Below are positions 54,001 to 64,000 of a DNA stretch of 64,000 nucleotides, piece after piece (within the stretch, counting starts at the first letter, position 1; every line of letters starts with the position of its first letter). A program made the translations under genes and the position numbers. Under the pieces are notes generated by a model, which did no database searches, had not been told where the DNA came from, and was given only the letters and a program-made list of their open reading frames with translations. The DNA comes from Styela clava (Eukaryota > Chordata > Ascidiacea > Stolidobranchia > Styelidae): positions 1,552,501 through 1,616,500 of the forward strand of contig NC_135263.1 in the NCBI RefSeq assembly GCF_964204865.1, in the 5' to 3' direction.

Positions 54001-56935
54001 CATATACCATAATCATGTGTGTATTTGTTATTTATTTATGTAAATATATGTGTTTTCTTGGTTTGAAAAATGCAATAAAATCTCTCTCTCTCTCATAAGA
54101 CTCTCTCATGTTATAAGAAGCAACTAGGTAAGAAATGACTGAAAACTTTGAGTTTATGAGACACAAAAAACATACAGTTTTGCTGTGAAGTGCATTGTCA
54201 AGTCTATGTATCTGAAACAAATAACTGGCTAACTAATCTCATACCCGACATGGACCCGTAACCGGAAGAGAGGCCACGGTTCGCCATATGATGAAACGTC
54301 TTATCTTTTTTCTTCCTTCGGAAAAATATGCAAATCCTATCTTACTCTAGGGCCTTGTAAAGCGTAAAGCGTGATTAATCACTATGGTTATCGAGCAGCG
54401 ACACCTAAATTGTCTTACCCCACAAATTTATTTATGAATCTTTTCTCAAGCCATTGCAGTCGAAATAAATCCAATCCGAATGTCCAGAACATTTTCAATA
54501 AAGATACAATAGACCATGTGCTTGTCTGTAATACATAATCTTTTCCATCGAAAATTCCAAGTGTGCTGGAAAAAGAACTTGCTTCTTGCAGATCTGTCCA
54601 TGATAAAGACATTTATTTGTTGTTATTTGAAAATTTGCCCGTATAAATACACCGACTATACAATTCAATGGTGAGCGAACGCATACTACTTCTTTTATCA
54701 ATACTTTTCTACCTAAAAACTGTACGCTTTAAACCTTACTAGAAGTTTTGTTCGCTCTCCCGATTCTATAATCAGTTTTATTTATTTTGTTTCTATCAAT
54801 TACTTTATCGTCTATTATGCTGGTTAGGGAGTCAGAATCAACTTTTATATTTCATTTTCAACAATATCTCGAGATAGATATTTAGTCTTGATTACAGCCA
54901 CGGTAAAAAAGCCTGCTTCACATAAACACAAAGTCACAAATGGAATGAGAGCATGCAACGTTTTTTAAACCAAGGAAGTTTAATCTTTATCTAAGGAAAT
55001 CTTAAAGCTCATTAAATTTTCTTTTTATAACACCATCACAGATTAGATCGATGTGATTTTCCTTTTTCTTTTCCAGTAAAGGTAGGAGATATAAGTTGGT
55101 TGAAAAGAAATCACAAATCACAAGATTTTGAACGCCCTAGCAAATTGAAACCACTCATTTTGAGAACCACTGTGCTAGAAATATTATATCCATCACTCAC
55201 TAGGAGAATCCTTGACAAACTTCTTCATGTACAGGTTCTTGCTATGTATGATTGAGCCACCGCTTTCATATTCTCGTCCATCTATCGTGACAGTGTCGAG
55301 ACGGCCACAAATTCTCGAATCTTTTTCAAATAAGTCAATTTGAACATTTTTTCCGAATTTTTCACGAACAAAATGAGAAGCTGATGAACCCCCAATTCCT
55401 CCACCGATTATCGCTGAAATAAATGAATAAAGAAATGTTTGAAGATTGATTTTGACGTTTTGTCGTCTTTCGCTTCGAAGATGTGTAGAAGCGCCACTGA
55501 TACCTTATGAGTTACGAGAGAGAGGGAGAGAGATTTTATTTCCACAAAACAATGTTAAAAAGGACAATAGTACTGGTTTATATATAAATACAGTGCAGTG
55601 AATATTTAATCATTGATTTGCAGTACAGCGCACTATCCAAACTCCAAGAATTTCCCTCCATTTGGCTCAATAAAACAAACACTCTATGTGTCTCACAAAC
55701 GAGGGGCGTCTGGCACCACGTCAGATGCGTCATATCACACCATGCTTGTCTCAATAATAATCTAAGTTAATCGCGGCCGTCACATGACCAAAATTGCCGT
55801 TTTTTGCTAAAAACTCTCGAATGCTACGGTAAAATTTTTTTTTCTTCAGTAAGTCGGATTATTTTTTCCCAAGGAATTCAATGATGACGTTATTAAATTG
55901 CGCTTTTTTGTAGTATTTTGCGCAACTCCATTATACTGTATTATTACCGATATTGAGGGACAACAATGTCCAGACGTCTCCCAAAGGTGGGGTGTCTGAT
56001 CATCAGTAAAATGGGTTTCTCTGAAACGGGACAATGTCACCCGATTTGTATATTGTGCCGTACTGAATTGTGGGGTCTCGTACCTAACATACTTCTAGTG
56101 AGCGTATCGCAATAATTTTTTGACATATCAATCCTAACTCTCACCTGACTATGCCTTCCAAAAATTACGTCACTACGACGCCACAATCTTGTCATAGAGC
56201 TTGTCAAATATACATACGATCGCCCGAAATGGCAACGGCGCCGTCGACAAAGAACTGACTAATGACAGCGATCTCTCTCATATTGGGATCGTTGCGAGAA
56301 GAAAACGAGAGAACTAGTTATTCGATTTCGGATGCTCATCTGCGTGTCTTGGACAACAGTTTGTATAGTTTGAAGGGCTCTATCACGTCACTGTGACGTC
56401 GTAGTGGCGTAATTTTTGGATGGCGTAGTCAGGTGAGGGTTAAGATTGATATTTCAAAAAATTGTTATGCTACGCCCACTAGAAGTGGATTAGGTACGAA
56501 ACTACATGAGACCCGAATTGTGTTGGTCAGTATGCAAGATATGTAAGAAGCTAGGCTCCTAGTTATTGGGAGAACCGAAACCTTTTCAGCAAATGTGGAT
56601 GTGGATTTTCAATAGTCTTGAAGGTCTAAAAAGTGCTTCAAGCCATAAAAAATTGCTACTAATATTTTTTTATATTCACACATCACGTAACTGTTTGCTG
56701 TATTTTAAGGAGTTACGGCATTTATTTCGCTAAACACCATTTTACCATATAACTGATTTTCCTGTTCTTGTGCCTTTAAAATAAAGGGCTTCTACATTGT
56801 GGAAAAAATAAACATATGTACTTAGTGTTAACATACAGACTTACCTATTTGACTTGGTGGATCCACTGCTGTTCCTCTCACGACTGTATGCAAAAAAAGC
56901 ACAAGAACCAATTTCGATAAAAATCTGCCGTCCAT
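45036..56935 (-). CDS. PCYOX1: Prenylcysteine oxidase (PCYOX1-like), ten exons
   Basis: FAD-dependent lysosomal/secreted thioether oxidase that cleaves prenylcysteines to cysteine, an aldehyde and H2O2. Minus-strand exons: 56935-56845, 55413-55201, 54593-54419, 53680-53587, 52966-52849, 51676-51499, 49783-49646, 48341-48228, 47266-47099 and 45222-45036. They sum to 1476 nt with consistent phases, giving 491 residues plus TGA (human 505). Exon 1 encodes a signal peptide (Lys then [11 protein letters not shown]). Exon 2 has the FAD-binding motif [11 protein letters not shown], then LFEKD and ICGRLDT. Later matches: [91 protein letters not shown] and [10 protein letters not shown]. Introns are large and repeat-filled, and a fragment of exon 7 with its acceptor is duplicated at about 49929-49990. 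PCYOX1 versus PCYOX1L cannot be separated here. Confidence 0.94.
45316..45704 (+). mobile_element. Full-length tRNA-derived SINE with a duplicated tRNA head
   Basis: GGCGGTGTGGCGCATCGTGC occurs at 45316 and, slightly diverged, at 45374 before the B box GGTTCGAATCC (45449-45459); the body and tail follow to CCTATCCTATAC. Lies in PCYOX1 intron 9. Confidence 0.86.
45734..45962. repeat. hAT-like MITE (CAGTGGTTCCCAAAG)
   Basis: CAGTGGTTCCCAAAGTTGAT ... CGGTTTGGAAACCACTG, flanked by ATATAAGT/ATGTAAGA (6 of 8). Confidence 0.7.
46503..46580 (+). repeat. SINE tail fragment in PCYOX1 intron 9
   Basis: GTAACCGGCCGAGAGGCCGT and AAGCCGTCTGAACG; only the central and 3' part remains. Confidence 0.6.
46581..47062. 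mobile_element. Tigger-like MITE with 82-bp tandem copies of its left end
   Basis: CAGGAAGTCCTCGGGTTACG starts at 46647 after TA and the element ends CGAGGACTCCCTG before TA (47063). The block GTCGCGACTTACGCTGTTTC recurs at 82-bp spacing (units at 46581, 46663, 46745). The end sequence resembles TcMar-Tigger. Confidence 0.75.
47301..47513. repeat. Foldback family variant (GGCGCTCCAGAAGTGTGTGT)
   Basis: Left end GCGCTCCAGAAGTGTGTGTA with CAACATGGAGGTAGC, right end TAACCCTAACCTGGTACACA; same subfamily as the nested copy at 43373. Confidence 0.65.
47873..48090. repeat. GTTAACC-rich MITE
   Basis: AGGGCTGGAAATGGTTAACC, GATGGTTAACGG and GCGGTTAACCGGTTAAT; a fragment with the mirrored end is at 52680-52747. 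Confidence 0.55.
48841..48908. repeat. Foldback family, minimal 68-bp remnant
   Basis: GGGGCTCCCGAAGTATGCGA ... AGGGAGCACC; the interior and one arm are lost. Confidence 0.6.
49391..49611. repeat. hAT-like MITE (CAGTGCTACTCAACC)
   Basis: CAGTGCTACTCAACCAACCG ... GAGTAGCCCTG, flanks CTCCAGAC/GTCTAGAC (6 of 8). Related to 1259-1575. Confidence 0.65.
49929..49990 (-). pseudogene. Duplicated fragment of PCYOX1 exon 7 with its acceptor
   Basis: GCGATTATAACTATATCATAGGTCTTTG followed by GAGATGGACTGAACAGAAAA repeats the 5' part of the exon at 49783-49646 and the preceding intron bases. It has no donor, so it is unlikely to be used as an exon. Confidence 0.8.
50267..50741. mobile_element. hAT MITE with perfect 8-bp target duplication
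   Basis: CAGTGGTCGGCAACCACCGG ... AAGGTTGCCGACCACTG, flanked by TCTTAGAC on both sides; in PCYOX1 intron 6. Confidence 0.9.
50752..51215. repeat. hAT-like element, directly abutting the previous one
   Basis: CATTGGTTCTCAAAGTGGGG ... AAAAGTTTGAGAACAACCG. Its left part (GTCTGCGGTCGCTTAGGGGT) is repeated at 51829-52080. Confidence 0.6.
51829..52080. repeat. Second copy of the GGTCTGCGGTCGCTTAGGGG element, partial
   Basis: About 250 bp matching 50769-51020 with few changes (CGAAGCGATTTTGGCGGGAC, TTTCTGCAAGAAGTAAAACA); in PCYOX1 intron 5. Confidence 0.7.
54216..54350 (+). repeat. SINE tail fragment in PCYOX1 intron 3
   Basis: AACTGGCTAACTAATCTCAT, GTAACCGGAAGAGAGGCCAC and AAAATATGCAAATCCTATC. 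Confidence 0.6.
56061..56520. repeat. Foldback MITE with about 105-bp arms in PCYOX1 intron 1
   Basis: Left arm 56061-56165 (GTACTGAATTGTGGGGTCTC, CTTCTAGTGAGCG, AATTACGTCACTACGACG) is the inverse of the right arm about 56395-56520 (CGTCGTAGTGGCGTAATTTT, CACTAGAAGTGG, GAGACCCGAATTG). Confidence 0.7.
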
Positions 56936-57172
56936 GTTCTAAAGTTCGACTGACCCAATCTTTACTACTAAACCTGTCATTAACAATATTAGAAAACAAG
57001 ATATTTACAGATTTAGCTGAGCAAACTAGGGCGCAGGTTCACTAAACGCTGTTCCATTCATTCTAAAATAATATGGCAGGTACGAGGTAATTCGAAAGAA
57101 ACGTGCGAAAGAACAGTGTTAAGGGAGCTGATCGGTATACATTACCACAATTCATCTTAAAATCAGATAGAA

Positions 57173-57318
57173 TTTACATATTTATCCCAGGAGAAAGTAA
57201 AGCTGATAAGACGGCTCAACCATATGGCGAACCATTCCATGTCGGGTATGAAATTGGTTAGTTACTTGTTTTCGGAAGCATGGACTTGATAATGGAGGAA
57301 GGGTAACCGACCAGTACT
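57173..57318 (-). repeat. SINE fragment upstream of PCYOX1
   Basis: GAATTTACATATTTATCCCAGG ending near GGTAACCGACCAG; internal deletion of the ACGAGAGG block; no tRNA head. Confidence 0.6.
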
Positions 57319-57962
57319 TTTGGCAATGGCTATTTGAACCAGTAAACCCTTAGACTAAGTATAAATCGAAGGCGTGTTCGTTCCCTGTATTCTGAAAACA
57401 GTTTTTATTATTTACCTTTTTCAATGTCATTCATAGTCCCAGTATAAGTTTATCTCGACTCCATAATCACCGTAATACCGGTAGACGATAGAATAATTGA
57501 TAAAGTAAAAACTGATTACCGGTACGGAATCAGGAAAGCGAACAAAAACCTATTTATCGTTTTCAATGTTGTTACGGTATCGCCTGTTGTTTGTTTTTTT
57601 ATTATTCTGAATTTGAAAGTCTATAGGCTATGTGTCTACAAATCGTCTCTCGAAATAACATTCATGATAGCGTATGACACTGAACGCCCACTTTCAACCA
57701 CAAAAACAACCGCGATTTCACTAACTTGGGCCACGCGTGGCGGCGACGTTCCCCGGGCAACCGCTAGGGGTAAATAAATGGCCAACCTCCTAGTGGTGAA
57801 AACAGAATAGGATTTGTTTCAATATATTTATCTCAGAGGTTTAAATTTTAAAATACCCGATCTGTTCAATTAGATACTAGAACATACTAAATACTAAACT
57901 CCATTTTAATCCTGCTGTTCAGTGTTGAATCATGGAGCTCCATCATTATTGCTTTTCTGATT

Positions 57963-58206
57963 TTTGGACACGTAGTGGACATAACGATCGTTTCAATATT
58001 ATGTTGTTGTTGTTCTTGTTCTTTGACACGTTTTTAAAAAGTCGCTTTTCTCTTCGAATACTGGACCAATTGCTTTGAAATTTTCAGTGGTTGAAGATAA
58101 AATTTTTCTCCAGAAGGCTATTACTTTTTTTTTCGCCATGACGTCATCAAAATTATTGCCATTGGGTGGCGCTACGTGTCCATATATTTGAGCATAGCTC
58201 TCTTGT
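57963..58206 (+). repeat. MITE-like family D copy
   Basis: CACGTAGTGGACATAACGATCG ... ATATTTGAGCATAGCTCTCTTG; same strand and ends as the copy at 484. Confidence 0.72.
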
Positions 58207-59055
58207 TTTTAATGACATGCAATCGTATTCAAAAATTTTATCATGCATACCACAAACATGGGAAGAAAATTTATTAAAAACACCTCAAGCCAATCCTCAT
58301 CGTAGTCTAATCTAAGATATTAGGAGCATCGATGGGATCCTTACCACGGATATGGGCCGTGAGACGAAGCCTTGAAAACGCCCAGAAAATGAGTTTCGTA
58401 GCACACATCTGGTAACTAAATAAATTCTTCAGTTTTGTGTAAAAATGAACATACTGAACGCATTACAGCTTGTTCCACAATCCTGATGCGAAATTGAATA
58501 TAAGAGGTTCCCGGAAATTCAATAACCATAAGTTTACAACACATACATAAGAACTATGCAATTCGAGAGCCCTACAGCACACTAACACAAATGTATTCCT
58601 GTAACGTTTTGTCTGACCAAAATCAGACTTCCTCAGTCAATCATAATTTATTAGGTAGATTATGAAAAATATGGCATACATGTAACCAACAACAAAAATA
58701 CTTTAATTGTGTGACAGGAGTCGCGAGTGACCTCGAAAGGTCGAATAAATTTTACGTAATAACCACAAGCAGTTTACAACAAGAACAGCATAAAAATCTA
58801 CATCCATTTTATAGAAGCTATCAAACGTATTTATTTTTAAGCAATGAAGTCACAAATTAACATCGTGAGCACGAAAACACAGATAAATCAGTTATTTTTC
58901 ACTTAGAAATTTACCGGAAAAGTCAAGAAAATTAAAAGAATGTACAGTATGTACATAACATAGTGAACAGAAATATTACAATTAGTCTTTTTTTAGTTTA
59001 TGTGGTTATGTATTTGAACAAAGGCAATATTATTTCTAGAAACAGGACTACGACA

Positions 59056-59480
59056 CTAACAAATGTCCGAAAAAACAAACAAATAAATGATACTTATTAA
59101 ATCAACTGCAATATCTATTTCACTTTCTTCTGAATTGTTTTCGAAATCCATTATCTCGAAAATCGACTTTTCCTCTATAAGTGTACTGTGATTTTTGCAG
59201 TCAATACAAAAACAAAAATCTGTGCAATTTAAGTTGATTTTGCCACACTTGCATAAATTATTTTGACTATTTTTCTTACACTTGCAGTTTGCCAACTCAA
59301 GAACTGATTTTAGGGCCACATGCTTCTTCAGTGAATCATTGTTGGGTGGTAGAGTATAACCCTTATGTTTGCCAGTGTTAAATTGACGTGCCCTCGTATC
59401 ATTTACATTCTTCATATCCTCTTCATACAGTGAACAAACAAATTCCTCAGCTTTATTTATTATTGCCTCGTTAACCTCAA
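59056..59480 (-). pseudogene. Relic of a TE-associated Cys-rich protein
   Basis: A minus-strand frame of about 120 residues plus an upstream in-phase extension (NEAIINKAEEFVCSLYEED). It shows VNDTRARQF, LPPNNDSLKKHV and a Cys cluster CKCKKNSQNNLCKCGKINLN then CTDFCFCIDC. The order FVCSLY - VNxxRxxxF - LPPxxDSLxxH - Cys cluster recalls C-terminal parts of uncharacterised repeat-borne proteins of many invertebrates. A stop (TGA) and an apparent one-base shift just upstream (near 59485) break it. Function unknown; the family assignment rests on recalled pattern only. Confidence 0.5.
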
Positions 59481-61845
59481 AAGATCTTCATAGTTGAGAA
59501 AAAAATGAATTGAAAACCTCAATAAAGTCTCCAACATGAGTTTGATGGGCAGTTCCAATTGCAGAAAAGTGCTAAGATATTTCAATATGAATAACCCCTC
59601 TAAGCTGTTTGCAACTATTATGATTCTCATATACCTTTACGCTTCAAGACTTCTTGTTTAATCCATTTTATAGCACTGATAGCAGCAGGTATTAGAGCTT
59701 GCGTTAGGTGGGATTGGTGGAACATTGCCGTTTTCTTTTGTAGTACAGTATCTAAAATGAGGAGGAAAATCATATTTTGAACAGCATGAGTGTAAAAATA
59801 CCACTAAATACTAACTAATACCTTGAATACATAATGCATTTTATCTGATGTACTCAATGAGCGTATATATGCACATTGCATGTACTACAGTCCAGCAGTG
59901 TTTGCATACCAGTACTAGACTATATCCACACTAAATTTTGATATATCACAGTCTGAAATGCCCTATGAGTTTGGACTATAGACTATATTTTAAAACATCA
60001 ACTGTCTGTCTACAACTTGCTTTCTCACCTCTCAATCGCTCCCAATGCTACTTTTTTTCCACGGCATAACTTATCATTGCTTCCAAGATTCTTGTCGACC
60101 TTATGAATTCAGATTTAGACCAACCAAAATTGATTATTTTATTCTCTTTCACACAACCGTGCATTACAGAAACAGCCATTAATTTATATTTCCAAATATG
60201 CTGTGTCCTATATAGTAGTATAAGACTGCTGAATAGTCAAGAAGAGTCATTAAATTAATCATAAACATTTCATGCAAGCCAGAAAATATCGTTGTTTGTG
60301 ACATAATATTCTAGGTCTAGCCTTCCTTGGAGTTACCGCACCGTACCTATTTAACAACGTCTTATGAACTAGTGCTCAACTAAAATTGCTATTTATGGTA
60401 AGGATATACAAGTGTTTAATATCTTACTTATACTTTCAACGCCTCCTTAGAATAACTGAACTAATAATAACTGAAAAAAAAACTACGGGAAGGCTACCCA
60501 ACTCAACGCAAAAGCGAGCAGTAGTACATCTGATATTCATCCGACCACAGGGTATCCACCTACAGCTGACTAATGTAATTGTTACGTCATGCAGAAGTCT
60601 GCGTTCATTGGCCCATGATGCCGGAAAAGCAGAGAAAATAGGACAGATGGTAACACATATTTATTGTAGTAAAAGCGTGTTTTCTGTAAAACGTGCAACT
60701 TCTGGAAGTGGAAACAAGGCAATATTTGTTACTAAATTTCTAAGGAACATTTTAAAATCATTTTCAGGTAGTTACCTTATGTGCGCTACGAAACTGAAAG
60801 ATAAATGGCCTCGGCTCGCGGCCTAGATGCTTACTTGGAAGGAGTCGTTGGAAATTTAAATATAAAAATTTAGGAAGCCTTCAATAGGATGGATAGGGTG
60901 AAAACACTCCTAAACGAATCATGCTGGGTCTAGGGCTGTAATTTGTAACCGAATATATTTGCTTCAATATGGTTTGCAACTGATATTTTCAGAATCTGTA
61001 ATATTACTAATTTTCATGTTATACAAGTTGGATGCCCGATCGATGCACGTTCGTGTTTTTATCTTTTTTTTTTAATGTTTTTGTGTGTAAACTGGCATTC
61101 CAGATTTGAACCTTTTCAGATATTTTTTCCTATCTTCTTCATTGTTACCCTTCATTTTTTTGTATATTTTCCTTTTTACTGAGCAATTGATTTTATTTTC
61201 ACGCTTTTTTCACTTCCGACCTCATCATGTCTCGATGATTGTCTGTGCGTGCCCTAATTATTTTTAATACTTTTGGGTAGTGAACACGTACTACTTCTTT
61301 TATCGATACCTTCCCACCTAAAATCTGTGCGCTTAAACATCACTTGAGGTTTCGTTTGCTTTCCTGATTTAATCAGTTTGTTTTCATCAATTATTTTATC
61401 GTCTATTGCTGATTATGGAGTCGAAATAAACTTATGCCCAGGAAATAAAGAAGTTATTAAACACCAATGAATCATGGACTAAACCGAACTTTTAACTTGA
61501 CAATAAATTTATGACTTAGTAAAATAATATATACCAAGGTATTTGCTATGGTACACATACTACGTGCGTACCTTTTTATGAATGCTGTGTGTCGAGAAAA
61601 ACGAAATAAACTGTTACTTTTAGACAAATAATAAAAGAATCCACAAAGTCAGATTTTATTAAAAAAATTTGTATAATTTAGAATTACAAAACATACAATT
61701 CTGCGCATCACGATTCTGCATAATATTTCGTATCAGCGATGGGAGTAATACGAATTAAATTACAAGTCTTGCTAAGGGGTGAGAATAACAAATAAGCAAG
61801 ATTCCGAAAATTCTCTTATGTAATTGAATTAGCTATTGGGCTTCT

Positions 61846-62082
61846 TTGGGTACTCCTGAAGTATGTGAAACAAGATGGCGGACACCGGAATATATTATGT
61901 GTACCAGGTTAGGGTTAGGCCTTAATTTTATTTCAATTTTCCTTAAATTAAGTTCTATTACGAGTTTGGGGACTAGCCAAGTGTAGCCTGTAGTATTTAT
62001 ACCTAAAATTATGGCCTCATCCTAACCTGGTACACATACTATGTTCTGGTGTCTGCCATCTTGGTCCACATACTTCGGGAAA
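61846..62082. repeat. Foldback family (AAGATGGCGGACA), full copy
   Basis: GTACTCCTGAAGTATGTGAA ... TCCACATACTTCGGGAAAAC; both arms carry the GGTTAGGGTTAGG / TCCTAACC motif. Confidence 0.78.
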
Positions 62083-62261
62083 ACCAGCTATTGAAATAGA
62101 AGAACATAAAAACCAATGTGCATGAAGAACAACAATTATGCAAGAAATTGACAAGAACGTCACCAGTTGAAATTAAACATCATACAATATCAGTGTAAAG
62201 AATATTTATGTTCAGTTACAAGTATTTTTGGTTGGTCATTTTCGTCTCGCTTACAGGACCT

Positions 62262-62500
62262 TGGATACTTCCAAAGTATGTAAACCAAGATGGCGGACAC
62301 CGGAACATAGTAGGTGTAACAGGTTAGGGTTAGGCCATAATTTCAGGTACAAATACTACAGGAGTCACTTGGCTAGTCCCAAAACTCGTAATAGAACTAA
62401 AATAAGGAAAATTGGAATAAATTATGGCCTCACCCTAACCTAGTACACATACTATGTTCCGGTGTCCGCAATTTTGGTTCACATACTCTGGACGTACCAG
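62262..62500. repeat. Foldback family (AAGATGGCGGACA), full copy
   Basis: GATACTTCCAAAGTATGTAAAC ... GGTTCACATACTCTGGACGTACC; the second of three copies within 1.2 kb, all in the same orientation class. Confidence 0.78.
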
Positions 62501-62859
62501 CTATTGAAAAAGAAAAACACAAAAAGCAACGATTATGCAAGAAATATGAAAAGGTAATCACCAGTTTAATTTAAACATCATACAATATCCTTGTAAAGAA
62601 TATTTACGCTCAGTTACAACTAACATGGAAAAACTAAGACCAGTTGGCCAAATCCGGCCCATTGGGTAATTCAATCTGGCCTGCTTGGCACGAACTTTTT
62701 CTTTTGTAGCGCTGTAAATATTGTTCACAAAGGGTAACTTTCCACAGCACACTTACATGATCCGCCAGTCTACGTTGGCAACGTGGTCTAGAAACCTTGC
62801 CTACCTTTTGAGTTACAAGTATTTGTAGTTGGGCATCTTCGACTCACGTACAGCGATTT

Positions 62860-62970
62860 GGTAGCTCCCCAAGTATGTGCATTAAAATGGCGCACAACCT
62901 GAACATAGTATGTATACCAGGTTTGACTTCAGGTTGTGCGCCATCTTGGTGCACATACTTCGGGTGCGCC
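62860..62970. repeat. Foldback family variant (ATGGCGCACAACCTGAA)
   Basis: GTAGCTCCCCAAGTATGTGC ... GCACATACTTCGGGTGCGCC; near-perfect hairpin, same subfamily as 34003-34113. Confidence 0.72.
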
Positions 62971-63385
62971 AGGCCTTGTGGAGAATGGAAGGCACGTAAA
63001 AGTGTCACCTAAAAATAACTTGACTAATTCACTGATTTGTAACTTTTTATCAAACTGTTAGGTAAAATTGCAAAAGTCTGTTTCCCAGCTGGGACACGGC
63101 TGGTTGGTTGAAGATAGGTGTTAAGTGTGTGCTCATTGGCTAACAATTTGAAAACGGGAGTGGCTTCACTCATAGCAGCATTTCTGATTGGCTGACAATT
63201 GAATCAGATGAGATATTTTTTGATTCATATGTAATAATTGAGGAGAACTCATTGGCTGATCATATAAAAATGGGAGTGGCTTCATTCAAAACTGCCTTCC
63301 GATTGGTGCATTTAAATTTTCAAGCCTTTTCATTGGCTGATGAATCCAAAATATGATAGAATTAGCTTTATGATTGGTTCAAATT

Positions 63386-63976
63386 TCACAAAGGTCGGGG
63401 TTTATGTAAAGCAATAACATCTGCGTCCAATAGGGGGTCGTGGTTACCCTTCACCGTCGACCATTCCGCAAGACCGGCCGACCCCATTCTATGGATAAGT
63501 TTATGTGTTATTGTAAATCCACTATGGCCGTCAAGTTGCGTCAGCACTATAAGTACTTGTCTGAAATAGAAAAATTTAGTTATTTTTCCGAAAAAATTAT
63601 TAAAAGGGGAGAAAACAAACATTGGGAAAGCAGTCACAAAACACAAAAGCACTCTATTTCAAACAAGAACGAATAAGAGGGCACACCTTACAACTCTGAT
63701 CTAAAATAGTTTCCCTCTTCTCTGACGTAATAACCAAACATCTAATCTTAAAAATAAAAATCTCATCCCACCCTGCAAAAAAGGAAGGATCACTTACTTG
63801 TGTAATGGGGGAACACTGTCACTTGTTTTATTAACTCCTCTCGTAGATACCACGTTCCTTGAATCCATGCAATCACAAACAATTTGCATATGTCGGGTTG
63901 GATGTCGATTCTCCGCTACTACGACTAAACCAGCCCATCCACGGGTTAAATAATAACATGTCGCACAGTCCCGTAC
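63386..63976 (-). CDS. CAPN15: Calpain-15 (small optic lobes homologue), last two exons
   Basis: C-terminal end of the atypical cytosolic calpain CAPN15/SOL. Exons 63976-63798 and 63560-63386 (minus strand) join in phase (AA|A). They encode the SOL-homology region: [33 protein letters not shown] and [18 protein letters not shown], then [12 protein letters not shown] and a C-terminus ending [10 protein letters not shown] with TGA. The run VLxVLxQL(D/E)G and the GL/ALHxPRPL ending are typical of this protein and not of classical calpains. The protease core and N-terminal zinc fingers lie to the right of the window. No clear polyadenylation signal was seen close downstream; that flank is rich in ATTGGCT motifs. 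Confidence 0.9.
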
Positions 63977-64000
63977 CTGGAGAAATAAAAGATTTATCAT

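Larger units (their letters stand above)
57319..63385. other. Interval between PCYOX1 and CAPN15, no intact gene recognised
   Basis: Holds the family D copy (57963-58206), a degraded TE-type coding relic (59056-59530), AT-rich unassigned sequence (59531-61845) and three foldback copies (61846-62082, 62262-62500, 62860-62970). A non-coding stretch rich in ATTGGCT follows (63130-63380). Confidence 0.5.

Noticed and set aside
60386-60826. Plus-strand open frame of 146 codons
   Set aside because: No recognisable domain and no splice context; the surroundings look like degraded repeats. Kept only as unassigned sequence.
63440-63676. Plus-strand open frame over the CAPN15 last exon
   Set aside because: Antisense to the clearly conserved CAPN15 C-terminus.

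Overview
This is a piece of an animal nuclear genome. It is AT-rich, intron-bearing and packed with short non-autonomous transposons. The encoded proteins read as deuterostome orthologues. The gene style (compact exons, intronless WASHC1, very many MITE-like elements) suggests an invertebrate chordate, most likely an ascidian tunicate. The species cannot be fixed from the sequence alone.

Nine gene loci can be supported by reading exons and splice sites by eye. Positions 149-7402 (+) hold the 3' eight exons of an SLC22-type organic ion transporter; its 5' end lies off the window. 18244-19650 (-) is an intronless WASHC1 (WASH actin nucleation factor). 22820-26813 (+) is ribosomal protein L31. 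28763-29479 (-) is PIGF (GPI-anchor synthesis) and 29846-30692 (-) is SMIM20/MITRAC7 (cytochrome oxidase assembly), in head-to-tail order. 31620-37106 (+) is the complete six-exon RPS3. 38844-41002 (+) is a tandem partial copy of RPS3 exons 4-6. 45036-56935 (-) is a ten-exon prenylcysteine oxidase (PCYOX1). 63386-63976 (-) holds the last two exons of calpain-15 (CAPN15).

The most informative stretch is RPS3. Its introns carry box C/D snoRNA candidates: one family repeated in introns 1, 2 and 4 with compensatory changes in the closing stem, a second type in intron 3 and a third in intron 5. A roughly 3.87 kb segment running from the end of intron 3 to the 3' flank is duplicated in tandem, which copies exons 4-6 and two of the snoRNAs. 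The right breakpoint lies inside a transposon-like repeat and the junction carries filler sequence.

The long geneless stretches (7.4-18.2, 19.7-22.8, 26.8-28.8, 42.4-45.0 and 57-63.4 kb) and most large introns are filled with repeats. These include a tRNA-derived SINE, hAT-like MITEs with 8-bp target duplications, a piggyBac-like foldback element flanked by TTAA, a Tigger-like element, large nested inverted repeats, and about eleven copies of a foldback family whose arms carry TTAGGG-like motifs. I saw no genuine tRNA or rRNA gene, no CRISPR array and no prokaryotic feature. All gene models are manual and were not tested against transcripts.
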